Shown here piece by piece: positions 41,806 through 50,637 of a stretch of 64,000 bases of DNA. The position numbers and the translations under genes were made by a program. Below the pieces are notes generated by a model, which saw only the letters and a list, made by a program, of their open reading frames with translations, was not told where the DNA came from and did no database searches. The number at the start of each line of letters is the position of its first letter. Positions within the stretch are counted from its first letter, which is position 1. Source of the DNA: Hyphomicrobiaceae bacterium (GTDB lineage: Bacteria; Pseudomonadota; Alphaproteobacteria; Rhizobiales; Xanthobacteraceae); assembly GCA_021324465.1 (NCBI GenBank), contig JAJPJB010000016.1:25134-89133 (forward strand). The letters are read 5' to 3'.

Positions 41806-42959
41806 CCGACGCGAACGAGCTTGCGCAAATCCGCGAAGCGGTGCGCGCGCTGTGCAAGGAATTTCCCGGCGAATATTGGCGCGCACTCGACCGCGAGCGG
41901 GCCTATCCGGAAAAATTCGTCGCCGCTTTGACCAAAGCCGGGTTTCTGGCCGCGCTGATTCCTGAAGAATTCGGCGGCAGCGGGCTGAGCATGTCGGCAG
42001 CCGCGGCAATCATGGAAGAGATTCAAGCCTCAGGCTGCAACGGCGCCGCCTGTCACGCGCAGATGTATACGATGGGCACGGTGCTGCGGCACGGCAGTCC
42101 GGCGCAAAAGGCCAAATATCTGCCGGCGATCGCGCGCGGTGAACTGCGGCTGCAGGCCTTTGGCGTCACCGAACCGACCTCCGGCACCGACACGCTGAGC
42201 CTGCGCACGACGGCCGTGCGCGAGGGCGACTTTTACGTCATCAACGGGCAAAAAATCTGGACCTCGCGTGCCGAACATTCCGATCTTATGCTGCTGCTCG
42301 CCCGCACAACGCCGCGCGAGCAGGTCAAATCGCGCACGGCGGGCCTTTCTGTGTTTCTAGTGGACATGCGCGAGGTCAAGGGTAAAGGGCTGACCATTAG
42401 GCCGATCCGCACAATGATGAATCACGCTACGGCCGAAGTGTTCTTTGAGAATATGCGCGTGCCCGCCGAAAACCTGATCGGCGAAGAGGGCGCCGGCTTC
42501 CGCTATATTCTCTCCGGCATGAATGCCGAGCGCATTCTGATTGCCGCCGAATGCATCGGCGACGCAAAGTGGTTCATCGAAAAGGCGACCGCCTATGCCG
42601 GCGAGCGCGTCGTGTTCGGCCGGCCGATCGGGCAGAACCAGGGCGTGCAGTTTCCGATCGCCAAGAGCTACATTGCCATGCGCGCCGCCGCGCTGATGGT
42701 GCGCGAGGCGGCGGCGCTCTACGAGGCCGGCGAGGATTGCGGCGCCGAAGCGAATATGGCCAAGCATCTTGCCGCCGAGGCCTCCTGGGCCGCCGCCGAC
42801 ATGTGCGTGCAGACGCATGGCGGCTTCGGCTTCGCGGAGGAATTCGACATAGAGCGCAAATTCCGCGAGACCCGGCTCTATACGGTCGCGCCGATCTCGA
42901 CCAATCTGGTGCTGTCCTATATCGCCGAGCACGCGCTCGGCCTGCCGAGGTCGTATTGA
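41802..42959 (+). CDS. Acyl-CoA dehydrogenase family protein
   Basis: 385 residues, GTG start overlapping the MaoC stop (GTGA). Motifs: FGVTEPTSGTDT (FAD loop), GQKIWTSRAEHSDLMLLLART, MNAERILIAAECIGDA, RVVFGRPIGQNQGVQFPIA and the C-terminal MCVQTHGGFGFAEEFDIERKFRETRLYTVAPIS. The catalytic glutamate cannot be placed by eye. It probably makes the enoyl-CoA used by the hydratase. The following CoA-transferase starts within its last codon. Confidence 0.9.
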   Translation: MTDANELAQIREAVRALCKEFPGEYWRALDRERAYPEKFVAALTKAGFLAALIPEEFGGSGLSMSAAAAIMEEIQASGCNGAACHAQMYTMGTVLRHGSPAQKAKYLPAIARGELRLQAFGVTEPTSGTDTLSLRTTAVREGDFYVINGQKIWTSRAEHSDLMLLLARTTPREQVKSRTAGLSVFLVDMREVKGKGLTIRPIRTMMNHATAEVFFENMRVPAENLIGEEGAGFRYILSGMNAERILIAAECIGDAKWFIEKATAYAGERVVFGRPIGQNQGVQFPIAKSYIAMRAAALMVREAAALYEAGEDCGAEANMAKHLAAEASWAAADMCVQTHGGFGFAEEFDIERKFRETRLYTVAPISTNLVLSYIAEHALGLPRSY

Positions 42960-44107
42960 GCAATCCGCTGCCCCTCTCCGGCCTGCTCGTCGTCTCGCTC
43001 GAGCAAGCGGTCGCCGCCCCGATGTGCTCCTGCCGCCTTGCCGACGCCGGGGCACGCGTGATCAAGATCGAACGCCCGGAGGGTGATTTCGCCCGCGGCT
43101 ACGATGATCTGGTGCATGGCGAGTGCAGCTACTTCGTCTGGCTCAACCGCGGCAAGGAATCGGTCGTGCTCGATCTCGGCAAAGCCGAGGATAAGGCGCT
43201 GCTTGCCGCCATGCTGGCGCGCGCCGACGTTTTCATTCAGAACCTCAAACCCGGCGCGGTCGCCAAGCTCGGCTTTCCGATCCCGGAATTGCGTCAGCGC
43301 CATCCGCGCCTGATCTGCTGCTCGATCTCGGGCTTCGGCGAAAGCGGACCGCTCGCGCAACGGAAAGCTTACGACATGCTGATCCAGGCCGAATCCGGTC
43401 TCGCCTCGATCACCGGCACGCGTGAGCCTTCCCGCGTCGGCGTCTCCGTGGTCGATATCGCCTCGGGCATGAATGCCTATGAGGCTATACTTGAGGCGCT
43501 GATTGCACGCGGTCGCACCGGCGAAGGCGCCGCGCTGTCGATCTCGATGTTTGATTCCATGGCGGATTGGATGACGGTGCCGCTCTTGCAGCAGGAAGCC
43601 GGCGCGCCGCCCAAGCGGATTGGGCTCGCGCACGTCTCGATTTCACCCTATGGCGCATTCAGGAGCCGTGATGGCGTCGACATTCTCATCTCCATCCAAA
43701 GCGATCGGGAATGGCGGGTGCTCGCGGAAAAAGTGCTCGACGACCCGGCGCTTGCCGCTGATGCCGATTTCGCCACCAATGTCGAGCGCGTAAGGCGTCG
43801 CGCCGAGACTGATGGACGAGTCGCGGCCGTGTTCAGCGCGCTTGATGCTGATGTGCTCGAGCAAAAACTCGCCGCTGCCGATATCGCGTTTGCCCGGGTC
43901 AATACGCCGGCTGAACTCGCGCATCATCCGCATCTGCGCCGTATCACGGTCGCGACACCGAGCGGACCGGTGTCTTATCCGGCGCCGGCGGAGCGACATG
44001 CCTCAACGACGCGGCGCTATGGTTCGGTGCCGGCGCTTGGCGAGCACACGATGAAGGCGCGCGCGGAATTCATCGGGCAGCAGACGACGGGCGCGTCTGC
44101 CTCCTGA
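42956..44107 (+). CDS. CaiB/BaiF-type CoA-transferase
   Basis: 383 residues; TTG 42956 overlaps the previous stop (TTGA), giving the expected opening SNPLPLSGLLVVSLEQAVAAPMCSCRLADAGARVIKIERPEGDFAR. Family segments: FVWLNRGKESVVLDL, DVFIQNLKPGAVAKLG, CCSISGFGESGPLAQRKAYDMLIQAESGL, and VSVVDIASGMNAYEAILEAL containing the conserved aspartate. Class III CoA-transferases move CoA from succinyl-CoA or an acyl-CoA to a carboxylic acid. It probably activates the substrate of this island. Confidence 0.9.
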   Translation: MSNPLPLSGLLVVSLEQAVAAPMCSCRLADAGARVIKIERPEGDFARGYDDLVHGECSYFVWLNRGKESVVLDLGKAEDKALLAAMLARADVFIQNLKPGAVAKLGFPIPELRQRHPRLICCSISGFGESGPLAQRKAYDMLIQAESGLASITGTREPSRVGVSVVDIASGMNAYEAILEALIARGRTGEGAALSISMFDSMADWMTVPLLQQEAGAPPKRIGLAHVSISPYGAFRSRDGVDILISIQSDREWRVLAEKVLDDPALAADADFATNVERVRRRAETDGRVAAVFSALDADVLEQKLAAADIAFARVNTPAELAHHPHLRRITVATPSGPVSYPAPAERHASTTRRYGSVPALGEHTMKARAEFIGQQTTGASAS

Positions 44108-44194
44108 CGTCATGACCGGGCTTGTCCCGGTCATCCATGTCTTTATCCTTGTGCACGCAAGGCGTGGATGCCCGGCATAAAGCTGGGCATGACG
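44108..44194. repeat. Inverted intergenic repeat CGTCATGACCGGGCTT...AGCTGGGCATGACG
   Basis: Left arm CGTCATGACCGGGCTTGTCC and right arm TAAAGCTGGGCATGACG are complementary, with an inner ATCCATGTC / GGCGTGGAT pair. This is the common Bradyrhizobium-type element (CGTCATGGCCGGGCTTGTCCCGGCCATCCACG, from memory). It may fold at the 3' end of the CoA-transferase transcript. Confidence 0.7.
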
Positions 44195-44222
44195 GTCAGA
44201 AAAGTCGGCAAGGACGGGTGTC

Positions 44223-45116
44223 ATGGAAATCGGCTTCATCGGTCTGGGCAATATGGGCGCGCATATGGCGCGGCGGCTTGTTGAAGCCGGCAACAAAGTG
44301 TTCGTCTATGATACGCGGCAGGAAGCGATCGGCAATCTTGCGGCGCGTGGCGCGATCGCCGCGCGTTCGCCGAAGGAAATCGCCGACCTCGCCGAGACGG
44401 TGATGGCGAGCCTGCCGACCCCGGATGTCGTGCTCAAAGTTGCGACCGGGCCGGACGGCGTTATTGAAGGCACGAAGGTGCGCCGCTTTGTCGATCTCTC
44501 CACCACCGGTGCGGCGATGGCGCAGCGCGTCTTCAAGCTGCTAGCGGCGCGCAACATCGTGCAGATCGACGCGCCGGTAAGCGGTGGCGTGCGTGGCGCC
44601 GAAAAAGGCACCGTCGCGGTGATGGCATCAGGGCCGCGCGCCGAGGTCGAGAAGGTGGAGCCTGCACTCAAGGTGATCGGCAAGTTCTTCTTCATCGGCG
44701 AGCGGCCGGGTGCCGGTCAGACCATGAAGCTCTGCAACAATGTGCTTTCCGCCGCCGCCATGGCGGCGACTTCGGAATCGATGGTCATGGGCGTGAAGGC
44801 CGGCCTCGATCCGCGTGTCATGCTCGACGTGATCAATGCCAGTTCCGGCCGCTCAACCGCGACCGAACAGAAATTTCCCGAAGTTGTGGTGCCGCGCAAA
44901 TTCAATCAGGGTTTCACCGCCGGCCTGATGCTCAAGGACGTCAACCTGTTCATCGCCGAAGCCAAGGAACTCGGCCTGCCAATCAATGTCATCGAGGCGG
45001 TCGCCGCGCTGCTCAAGCTCACCTGCGAGGAGCTCGGTCCCGACAAGGACGTCACTCAGATCGTTCAGCCGATCGAGAAGCGCGCGGGTGTCGAGGTGCG
45101 CGCGCCAAGCGCTTAG
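44223..45116 (+). CDS. NAD(P)-dependent beta-hydroxyacid dehydrogenase (3-hydroxyisobutyrate dehydrogenase family)
   Basis: 297 residues, AGGACGGGTGTC before the ATG. Cofactor motif IGFIGLGNMGAHMARRL, substrate motif DAPVSGGVRGAEKGT, catalytic lysine in GQTMKLCNNVLSAAAMAATSE, and the C-terminal FTAGLMLKDVNLFIAEAKELGLP. Oxidises small 3-hydroxy acids such as 3-hydroxyisobutyrate, tartronate semialdehyde or 2-(hydroxymethyl)glutarate. Probably the last gene of the catabolic run; a ten-pair hairpin follows at 45155-45181. Confidence 0.92.
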   Translation: MEIGFIGLGNMGAHMARRLVEAGNKVFVYDTRQEAIGNLAARGAIAARSPKEIADLAETVMASLPTPDVVLKVATGPDGVIEGTKVRRFVDLSTTGAAMAQRVFKLLAARNIVQIDAPVSGGVRGAEKGTVAVMASGPRAEVEKVEPALKVIGKFFFIGERPGAGQTMKLCNNVLSAAAMAATSESMVMGVKAGLDPRVMLDVINASSGRSTATEQKFPEVVVPRKFNQGFTAGLMLKDVNLFIAEAKELGLPINVIEAVAALLKLTCEELGPDKDVTQIVQPIEKRAGVEVRAPSA

Positions 45117-45154
45117 GGCCTTTCCCGGGCGACATCGTGCAAAGCTTGCGTCTC

Positions 45155-45181
45155 AGCCGCGGCGAAATTTGCGCCGCGGCT
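45155..45181 (+). terminator. Hairpin after the dehydrogenase gene
   Basis: AGCCGCGGCG and CGCCGCGGCT pair perfectly around AAATTTG. There is no T-run directly after, so it may be a processing or Rho-related boundary, not a canonical intrinsic terminator. Confidence 0.5.
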
Positions 45182-45224
45182 GCAATCTGGCTTTGAATCA
45201 GCCGCTTACATCAAAGCGATTTTG

Positions 45225-45239
45225 TGTGATCTGCGTCAC
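45225..45239. promoter_or_regulatory. CRP-like binding site upstream of the candidate sRNA
   Basis: TGTGATCTGCGTCAC fits the CRP half-site pattern TGTGA-N6-TCAC exactly. It immediately precedes TTGCAT (45241) and CTAGTACT (45261), which could serve as -35 and -10, so the regulator would bind just upstream of a promoter for the RNA below. Confidence 0.6.
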
Positions 45240-45264
45240 TTTGCATCCGGGGCAAAGGTCCTAG

Positions 45265-45419
45265 TACTGACCCCCGATGCGATTGGACGCCATCAGGCCG
45301 GTCCCCCCGAAGCCCCCGATGGCCTGAGACGTCCGAGGGGTGCACTCGGTCCCCATACACCCCGATGACCCGCAAGCGAGGGTCACAAGCCCGCCCGGTC
45401 CCCGCCAGGCGGGCTTTTT
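45265..45419 (+). ncRNA. Candidate structured small RNA with intrinsic terminator
   Basis: A ~155-base segment without a reading frame contains four stem-loops. (1) 45285-45299 with 45321-45334, a 21-base loop with two C-runs (CCCCCC and CCCCC). (2) GGGGTG 45337-45342 with CACCCC 45358-45363; an alternative pairing is CCGAG/CTCGG. (3) TGACCC 45366-45371 with GGGTCA 45380-45385. (4) Terminator GCCCGCC 45389-45395 with GGCGGGC 45408-45414, then TTTTT. A possible promoter and CRP-like site precede it. C-rich loops could pair with ribosome binding sites. Start point inferred. Confidence 0.6.
45389..45419 (+). terminator. Intrinsic terminator of the candidate sRNA
   Basis: GCCCGCC, a 12-base spacer, GGCGGGC and TTTTTC: a canonical stem plus U-tract, with no annotated gene ending nearby except the candidate RNA. 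It is the strongest support that something is transcribed here. Confidence 0.8.
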
Positions 45420-45468
45420 CTTTGTCGGCGCAGAACTCGCGGTCAAAACAGAATTCATGCGCTTGCTC

Positions 45469-45483
45469 TGTGATCGAGGTCAC
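45469..45483. promoter_or_regulatory. Second CRP-like site, upstream of the Crp/Fnr gene
   Basis: TGTGATCGAGGTCAC again fits TGTGA-N6-TCAC and shares 12 of 15 bases with the site at 45225-45239. It lies 135 bases before the start of the Crp/Fnr-family gene, which suggests autoregulation. Confidence 0.6.
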
Positions 45484-45618
45484 CCGTCAATGGCGCCCAG
45501 AGCTGATTAAACTTGCCGCAATTGCACTTTCAGGCTTTCTGCCGCATGTTCCTACTGCGGATCAGAGAACCGGCCCGAACCACAACGCGATTATCGGGCG
45601 ACACGCTTATCGGGCATC

Positions 45619-46299
45619 ATGGCTGCCACGCGCACGAATTCGAGCCTGCTGTCGGGTTTGCCCGAGCATCTTTCGGCAAACCTGTTCGCGACCGCAACGC
45701 CGTCGCGCTTGCGTGCCGACGAAGTCCTCTTTCTGGCTGGCGATGCCGGCGACGGCTGCTATCGGGTCGAGGACGGGCTCTTGAAGGTCACCATGGTGTC
45801 GCGCTCCGGTAGCGAGCGCATTCTCGCGTTTCTCGGGGCCGGGGCCATCGTCGGCGAGCTGTCGATCATCGATGGCCTGCCGCGCTCGGCTTCCGTCGTG
45901 GCGGTTCGCGACTCGACTTTGAGCTTTCTCAGCCGCGCCGCATTCGAGGACTTTGCCAGGGATCATCCGGAAATCTACAAGTCGCTGGTGACGCTGCTGG
46001 CGACGCGCTTGCGCGAGGCCGACGCCGCGCTGGCCGCGGGAAGCTTTCTGCCGCTGCGCGGCCGCGTCGCGTGCACGCTGCTCGAACTGGCACAAGACTT
46101 CGGCCAGGATGTCGGCGCCGGCCGCATCGTCATCCGCCAGAAGATCGGCCAGAGCGACCTCGCCGCCATGGCCGGCATCGCGCGCGAGAATGTCAGCCGT
46201 ATCCTTAACGACTGGAAGCGGCGCAAGCTGGTGAGCCGCCTGTCGGGCTATTACTGTTTGGAAAACAAAGCGCAGCTGCAAAACGAAGCCGAGCTGTAA
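45619..46299 (+). CDS. Crp/Fnr family transcriptional regulator
   Basis: 226 residues. Residues about 15-120 are a cyclic-nucleotide-binding barrel with the phosphate cassette [17 protein letters not shown], which matches the cAMP pocket of true CRP proteins (G-E-L...R-S-A). The C-terminal Crp-type HTH is [32 protein letters not shown], with recognition helix around RENVSRIL. There is no N-terminal cysteine set for an Fe-S cluster, so it is CRP-like, not FNR-like. Two TGTGA-N6-TCAC sites precede it. Confidence 0.9.
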   Translation: MAATRTNSSLLSGLPEHLSANLFATATPSRLRADEVLFLAGDAGDGCYRVEDGLLKVTMVSRSGSERILAFLGAGAIVGELSIIDGLPRSASVVAVRDSTLSFLSRAAFEDFARDHPEIYKSLVTLLATRLREADAALAAGSFLPLRGRVACTLLELAQDFGQDVGAGRIVIRQKIGQSDLAAMAGIARENVSRILNDWKRRKLVSRLSGYYCLENKAQLQNEAEL

Positions 46300-46357
46300 C
46301 CGACTGGAATTTTTGGGTGTTCACACGTTTCGGTGTCATGCTTTAAAACACCGGCCC

Positions 46358-47494
46358 ATGAATAGGCCGCAAAGCACGCCTCGGCTCACCGACTTCCGCC
46401 GTATCGTGGTCAAGGTCGGCTCCTCGCTTCTGGTCGACGCCGAAGCCGGCCGGCTCAACGATGCCTGGCTGAAATCGCTGATCGCCGATCTCGCGGCCCT
46501 GTACCGCGGCAAGCGCGATCTCCTGGTCGTCTCCTCGGGAGCGATCGCGCTGGGCCGCAGCGTGCTGAAACTGCCTTCCGGCCGGCTCGAACTTGAAGAC
46601 AGCCAGGCCGCCGCCGCCGTCGGCCAGATCGCGCTCGCCCATACCTGGAACGAGGCGCTGTCGCGCCATGGCATTACGGCGGGACAGATTTTGGTCACGC
46701 TCGGCGACACCGAAGAACGCCGACGCTATCTCAATGCGCGCTCCACGATCGACAAGCTGCTGGAATGGCGGGCGATGCCCGTCATCAATGAAAACGACAC
46801 GGTCGCAACCAATGAAATTCGCTACGGCGACAATGACCGTCTGGCCGCGCGCGTCGCCACCATGGTGAGCGCCGATCTGTTGATCCTGCTGTCCGATGTC
46901 GACGGCCTTTACGAGGCGCCGCCGGCGCTCGTCCCCTCGGCGCGGCACATTGCTTGTGTCGAGCGCATCACGCCGGAGATCGAGGCCATGGCGGGCACCG
47001 CCGGTTCCGATCTGTCGCGCGGCGGCATGCAGACCAAGATCGAGGCCGGCAAGATCGCAACGGCATCCGGCACACACATGGTTATCGCCTCGGGCCGGAT
47101 AAAACATCCGCTCGATGCAATCGCCAAAGGTGCGCGGTGCACATGGTTCCTCACCACCGGCAATCCGGTCACCGCGCGCAAGAAATGGATCGCAGGCTCG
47201 CTCGAGCCGAAGGGCACGCTGAGCATCGACGCGGGTGCTGTCGCCGCGCTGCGCCGGGGCAATAGCCTGCTGCCGGTCGGGGTGGTGCGGGTGGAAGGCG
47301 AATTCGCGCGCGGCGACGCCGTAGTCATTCGCGGCCCCGATGGCGTCGAGATCGGGCGCGGGCTGAGCGCCTTCGACGCCGAAGACGCGCAGAAGATCAA
47401 GGGCCGCTCCTCCGCGGATATCGATTCAATCCTGGGCTTTTCCGGGCGTGCCGAGATGGTTCACCGCGACGACCTGGTCGTAGGGCGGGAATAA
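46358..47494 (+). CDS. proB: Glutamate 5-kinase
   Basis: 378 residues from ATG 46358; an earlier in-frame start at 46313 looks unlikely. Amino-acid-kinase domain: [66 protein letters not shown] and [20 protein letters not shown]-terminal PUA domain begins near [24 protein letters not shown]. Catalyses the first step of proline synthesis. proA follows after a 680-base gap with a small gene on the other strand. In many relatives obgE precedes proB; here a Crp gene does. Confidence 0.96.
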   Translation: MNRPQSTPRLTDFRRIVVKVGSSLLVDAEAGRLNDAWLKSLIADLAALYRGKRDLLVVSSGAIALGRSVLKLPSGRLELEDSQAAAAVGQIALAHTWNEALSRHGITAGQILVTLGDTEERRRYLNARSTIDKLLEWRAMPVINENDTVATNEIRYGDNDRLAARVATMVSADLLILLSDVDGLYEAPPALVPSARHIACVERITPEIEAMAGTAGSDLSRGGMQTKIEAGKIATASGTHMVIASGRIKHPLDAIAKGARCTWFLTTGNPVTARKKWIAGSLEPKGTLSIDAGAVAALRRGNSLLPVGVVRVEGEFARGDAVVIRGPDGVEIGRGLSAFDAEDAQKIKGRSSADIDSILGFSGRAEMVHRDDLVVGRE

Positions 47495-47579
47495 GTGGAG
47501 GGCCGCCGCCACCCAATCGGGGTAAGGTAGAGGACTTTCACTGTAAGCTGTCGTTCATACTCGCCACGCCAAAAGGGAA

Positions 47580-47603
47580 CCCCGGCCACTAACGTGGCCG
47601 GGG
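47580..47603 (-). terminator. Strong GC hairpin, likely terminator of the small minus-strand gene
   Basis: CCCCGGCCAC-TAAC-GTGGCCGGGG is a perfect ten-pair stem with a four-base loop. On the minus strand it is followed by TTCCCTTTTGG, so it fits best as the end of the transcript of the gene at 47661-47969; it may also stop proB transcription. Confidence 0.55.
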
Positions 47604-47660
47604 CTCGACGCCGGGTGATTGAGGGTGAGGGGCTGGGGGGCTTCGCCCGGCGCCTACCCG

Positions 47661-47969
47661 TCAACGGCCATGTCGCCGGGGGGTTCCGGCACCCACCACA
47701 ATTTTCTTCACTCGCCCGGCATGCCGCCGCTTGCCGGTATTTTGGCTCGGAGTTTCGCCGCGGCTCCGGGACCGGCGCGCCCGGGAGGCGGCGGGACCGC
47801 CGAAATCGCCGCCAAGGTTGATGCGTTGGCCGCCCGGCAGCACTACATAGCGCGAAAATACCCATAAGTGTCCGTTCGCGCCGCGGCGACCCTCGACGAC
47901 ATAGGTCGTGCCCACCGGAAAGCGCTTTGGCAGCAGGCGGCTCGCTTTTCGGCCCGACGACAAGTGCAT
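47661..47969 (-). CDS. Small hypothetical protein, conserved-looking core
   Basis: 102 residues from ATG 47969, with GAGAGG seven bases upstream. The core SSGRKASRLLPKRFPVGTTYVVEGR, WVFSRYVVLPGGQRINLGGDF recalls small proteins of Bradyrhizobium-group genomes with 'RFPVGTTYVVEG...SRYVVMPGGQRI' (from memory). The C-terminal 35 residues are basic and low in complexity. No signal peptide or membrane helix. It sits antiparallel between proB and proA. Function unknown; the frame continues upstream of the chosen start. Confidence 0.6.
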   Translation of the reverse strand: MHLSSGRKASRLLPKRFPVGTTYVVEGRRGANGHLWVFSRYVVLPGGQRINLGGDFGGPAASRARRSRSRGETPSQNTGKRRHAGRVKKIVVGAGTPRRHGR

Positions 47970-48175
47970 GGCACCCTCTCGCTCGCTGAAGTCAAAGTTG
48001 AGAACGTCAATCGATTTTGCGAGGTTCCTCGAATTCTGTGACGACCCCGCGAAATGCTGTGGATGACTGTGGGTAACCTGTTGCCAAGGCACGCCTCGCC
48101 GTAGCCGCGGGGGCGTGTTAGAAAGTTCCGCGAATGCGCGACGGATCAAGACCATGAGGGCAAAGTGAGGCGCCG

Positions 48176-49492
48176 ATGAACGCCCCGCTCAAGGCGGTTC
48201 CCGACACCGAAAAACCGGCGGTCAAGCGCGATGTCGAGCTTGAATCGATGATGCGCCGGATGGCCCGGGACGCGCGGCAAGCGGCCCGTGTCCTGGCTCT
48301 GGCGCCGCCAGCGCAAAAGAACCGGGCGCTCGTTGCCATGGCGGCAGCTATCCGTCGTTCCCGGCAGGCGATCCTTGCCGGCAATGCCGAGGATCAGGCG
48401 GAGGCCAGACGTGCCGGAGCCACACCTGCCTTCCTGGACCGGCTGGCGCTGACTGCCGCGCGTATCGAGGCGATGGCAGCAGGCCTCGACATGATCCGCA
48501 AGCTGAAGGATCCCATCGGAAGCGTCACGGCGTCATGGCGGCGGCCGAACGGTATGCGGATAGAGCGCGTACGGGTGCCGCTCGGCGTGGTCGGCGTCAT
48601 CTTTGAAAGCCGCCCGAATGTCACCGCCGATGCCGGCGGGCTGTGTCTCAAAGCCGGCAATGCCGCGATCCTGCGCGGCGGTTCGGAGAGCTTTCGCTCC
48701 TGCCGCGCCATCCATGCGGCACTGGTGGAGGGCCTGCGCGAAGCCGGTCTGCCGGCAGCCGCCGTCACGCTGGTGCCGACACGTGACCGCGCAGCGGTCG
48801 GGATGATGCTGCGCGGCCTTGATGGCGCGATTGACGTGCTCGTGCCGCGCGGCGGCAAAGGCCTGGTGGAGCGCGTCCAGGCCGAGGCGCGGGTACCGGT
48901 CTTTGCGCATCTTGAGGGCGTGTGCCACGTCTATGTCGACGCCAAGGCCAAGCTGAGCATGGCAAAAAAGATCGTGCTCAACGCCAAGATGCGCCGCACC
49001 GGCGTCTGCGGCGCGGCCGAGACCCTGCTGATCGATCGCGCCGGCGCGCAGCATTTGCTCAAGCCGCTCGTGCTCATGCTGCTCGAGGCCGGCTGTGAAA
49101 TCCGCGGCGATGCAACGGTTCAGGCGGTGGACCGCCGCGTCAAGCCGGCCAGCGCAGCCGATTGGAGCACCGAATATCTCGACGCCATTCTCACCGCGGG
49201 CGTGGTCGACGGCGTCGATGCCGCGATCGCGCATATCGAGCGCTACGGGTCGCATCATACCGATGCGATCGTCACCGAAGACAAAAAGACGGCGGAAAAA
49301 TTCCTGCGCGAAGTCGACTCCGCCATCGTGCTGCATAATGCCTCGACCCAGTTCGCCGACGGCGGCGAGTTCGGTTTCGGCGCCGAGATCGGCATCGCCA
49401 CCGGCAGGCTGCATGCGCGCGGCCCGGTTGGCGTGGAGCAACTCACCAGTTTCAAATACCGCATACGCGGCAGCGGGCAGACGCGCCCGTGA
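48176..49492 (+). CDS. proA: Gamma-glutamyl phosphate reductase
   Basis: 438 residues. Aldehyde-dehydrogenase-fold enzyme with [35 protein letters not shown], the catalytic cysteine in [14 protein letters not shown], and the end [31 protein letters not shown]. Reduces glutamyl-5-phosphate in proline synthesis, working with ProB. ProB and ProA are on the same strand but separated by 680 bases, so each may have its own promoter. Confidence 0.97.
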   Translation: MNAPLKAVPDTEKPAVKRDVELESMMRRMARDARQAARVLALAPPAQKNRALVAMAAAIRRSRQAILAGNAEDQAEARRAGATPAFLDRLALTAARIEAMAAGLDMIRKLKDPIGSVTASWRRPNGMRIERVRVPLGVVGVIFESRPNVTADAGGLCLKAGNAAILRGGSESFRSCRAIHAALVEGLREAGLPAAAVTLVPTRDRAAVGMMLRGLDGAIDVLVPRGGKGLVERVQAEARVPVFAHLEGVCHVYVDAKAKLSMAKKIVLNAKMRRTGVCGAAETLLIDRAGAQHLLKPLVLMLLEAGCEIRGDATVQAVDRRVKPASAADWSTEYLDAILTAGVVDGVDAAIAHIERYGSHHTDAIVTEDKKTAEKFLREVDSAIVLHNASTQFADGGEFGFGAEIGIATGRLHARGPVGVEQLTSFKYRIRGSGQTRP

Positions 49493-49636
49493 AGCAGCCA
49501 TCACACGCGACGAGACGGTCATGAGCATGACAGCTAAGGCTCGACTGCAAACTTGATCTGCGGGCCGATGCCGGTTTCGATCATGCTCAAAACAGAAACT
49601 GCGGCGGACGCGGGAGGGAATTTCGTTTCAAAGATC

Positions 49637-50332
49637 ATGAATTATGAGTTCCCTCCCCGGCGTCCGGCCGTCGTGCGGCCGATCGGCCGCAGCCGCAAAC
49701 GTATCATTTTGCCGCCACACGCGCCCGGCATGCGCATCGGGCTGTTCGGCGGCACGTTCGACCCGCCCCATGCGGCGCACCGTGCAGCCTGTCTGTTGGC
49801 CATGCGCCGGCTCGGTCTTGATCGGGTGTGGTGGCTGGTCACCCCGGGCAATCCGCTGAAAGACACGGCTGGCCTTGCGCCCCTGGCCGAGCGGGTGGCG
49901 GCGGCGCATCTGCTGGCGCACCACCCGCGCATCGATGTGACCGATCTCGAGGCCGATCTCGGCTCCACCTACACTTTCGTGACCCTCAGATATCTGGTGC
50001 GCCGCTGCCCCGGCGTGCGTTTCGTCTGGATCATGGGTGCGGACAATCTGCGCCATTTCCATCGCTGGCAGCGCTGGCGCGATATCGCAACGCTGGTGCC
50101 AATCGCGGTGATCGATCGGCTCGGACCAAGCCTCTATTCGGCGGCCGGCGTTGCCGGCCACGCGCTCGGTTTCGCCCGGCTGCCCGAGGCCGCGGCAAAA
50201 AGTCTGCCAAACCGCAAGCCGCCGGCCTGGCTTTATCTGCACGGGCTCAAATCGCCGCTGTCCTCGACAGCGCTGCGCGCCGCCCGCGCCATGCCGCCAG
50301 CACGAGACATTTCCTTGAAGTCCGGAGGTTGA
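49637..50332 (+). CDS. nadD: Nicotinate-nucleotide adenylyltransferase
   Basis: 231 residues from ATG 49637; the frame is open from 49553 and a later ATG at 49730 starts exactly at the catalytic core, so the start is unsure. Nucleotidyltransferase motifs: MRIGLFGGTFDPPHAAHR (the GxFxPxHxxH site), WLVTPGNPLKD, FVWIMGADNLRHFHRWQRW and SPLSSTALRAARA (ISSTxIR-like). Makes nicotinate adenine dinucleotide. The short basic N-terminal lead (PPRRPAVVRPIGRSRKRI...) is common in Bradyrhizobium relatives. Confidence 0.93.
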   Translation: MNYEFPPRRPAVVRPIGRSRKRIILPPHAPGMRIGLFGGTFDPPHAAHRAACLLAMRRLGLDRVWWLVTPGNPLKDTAGLAPLAERVAAAHLLAHHPRIDVTDLEADLGSTYTFVTLRYLVRRCPGVRFVWIMGADNLRHFHRWQRWRDIATLVPIAVIDRLGPSLYSAAGVAGHALGFARLPEAAAKSLPNRKPPAWLYLHGLKSPLSSTALRAARAMPPARDISLKSGG

Positions 50333-50637
50333 AACTGTTAACTCGCCGTGACTATCTTAGACGGGTGCCCCGGATTCGGTGTGGCTGGGGCTGAGAGTCA
50401 GCGGTAATCGGTGTAGAAGTCAGTGTAACTGTAATCGGTGTCACGACGTCTGAGTCGATCACCTGCCGGCAAACGCAGTTGCATCGGTGCCCCGCGAACT
50501 TTCAAAGACCTGTGAAACCAGTGTCATCTGAAGCAGTCACACCCGAAAACGGCAAGCTTGGAGCGAAAGGATAAGCAACCCTGTCCCCAGTTGTAATCTC
50601 CCGGGCCGAACGTCGCGCGCCCGAAGCGGTCTCCGGA
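50333..50637. other. 305-base gap between nadD and rsfS
   Basis: No convincing gene. Two copies of GTAATCGGTGT (50404-50414 and 50431-50441) lie 27 bases apart. AAAGGA at 50566-50571 precedes an open stretch in frame with rsfS (from 50575) that has no ATG or GTG before 50638. The promoter for the rsfS-rlmH genes is probably here. Confidence 0.4.
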
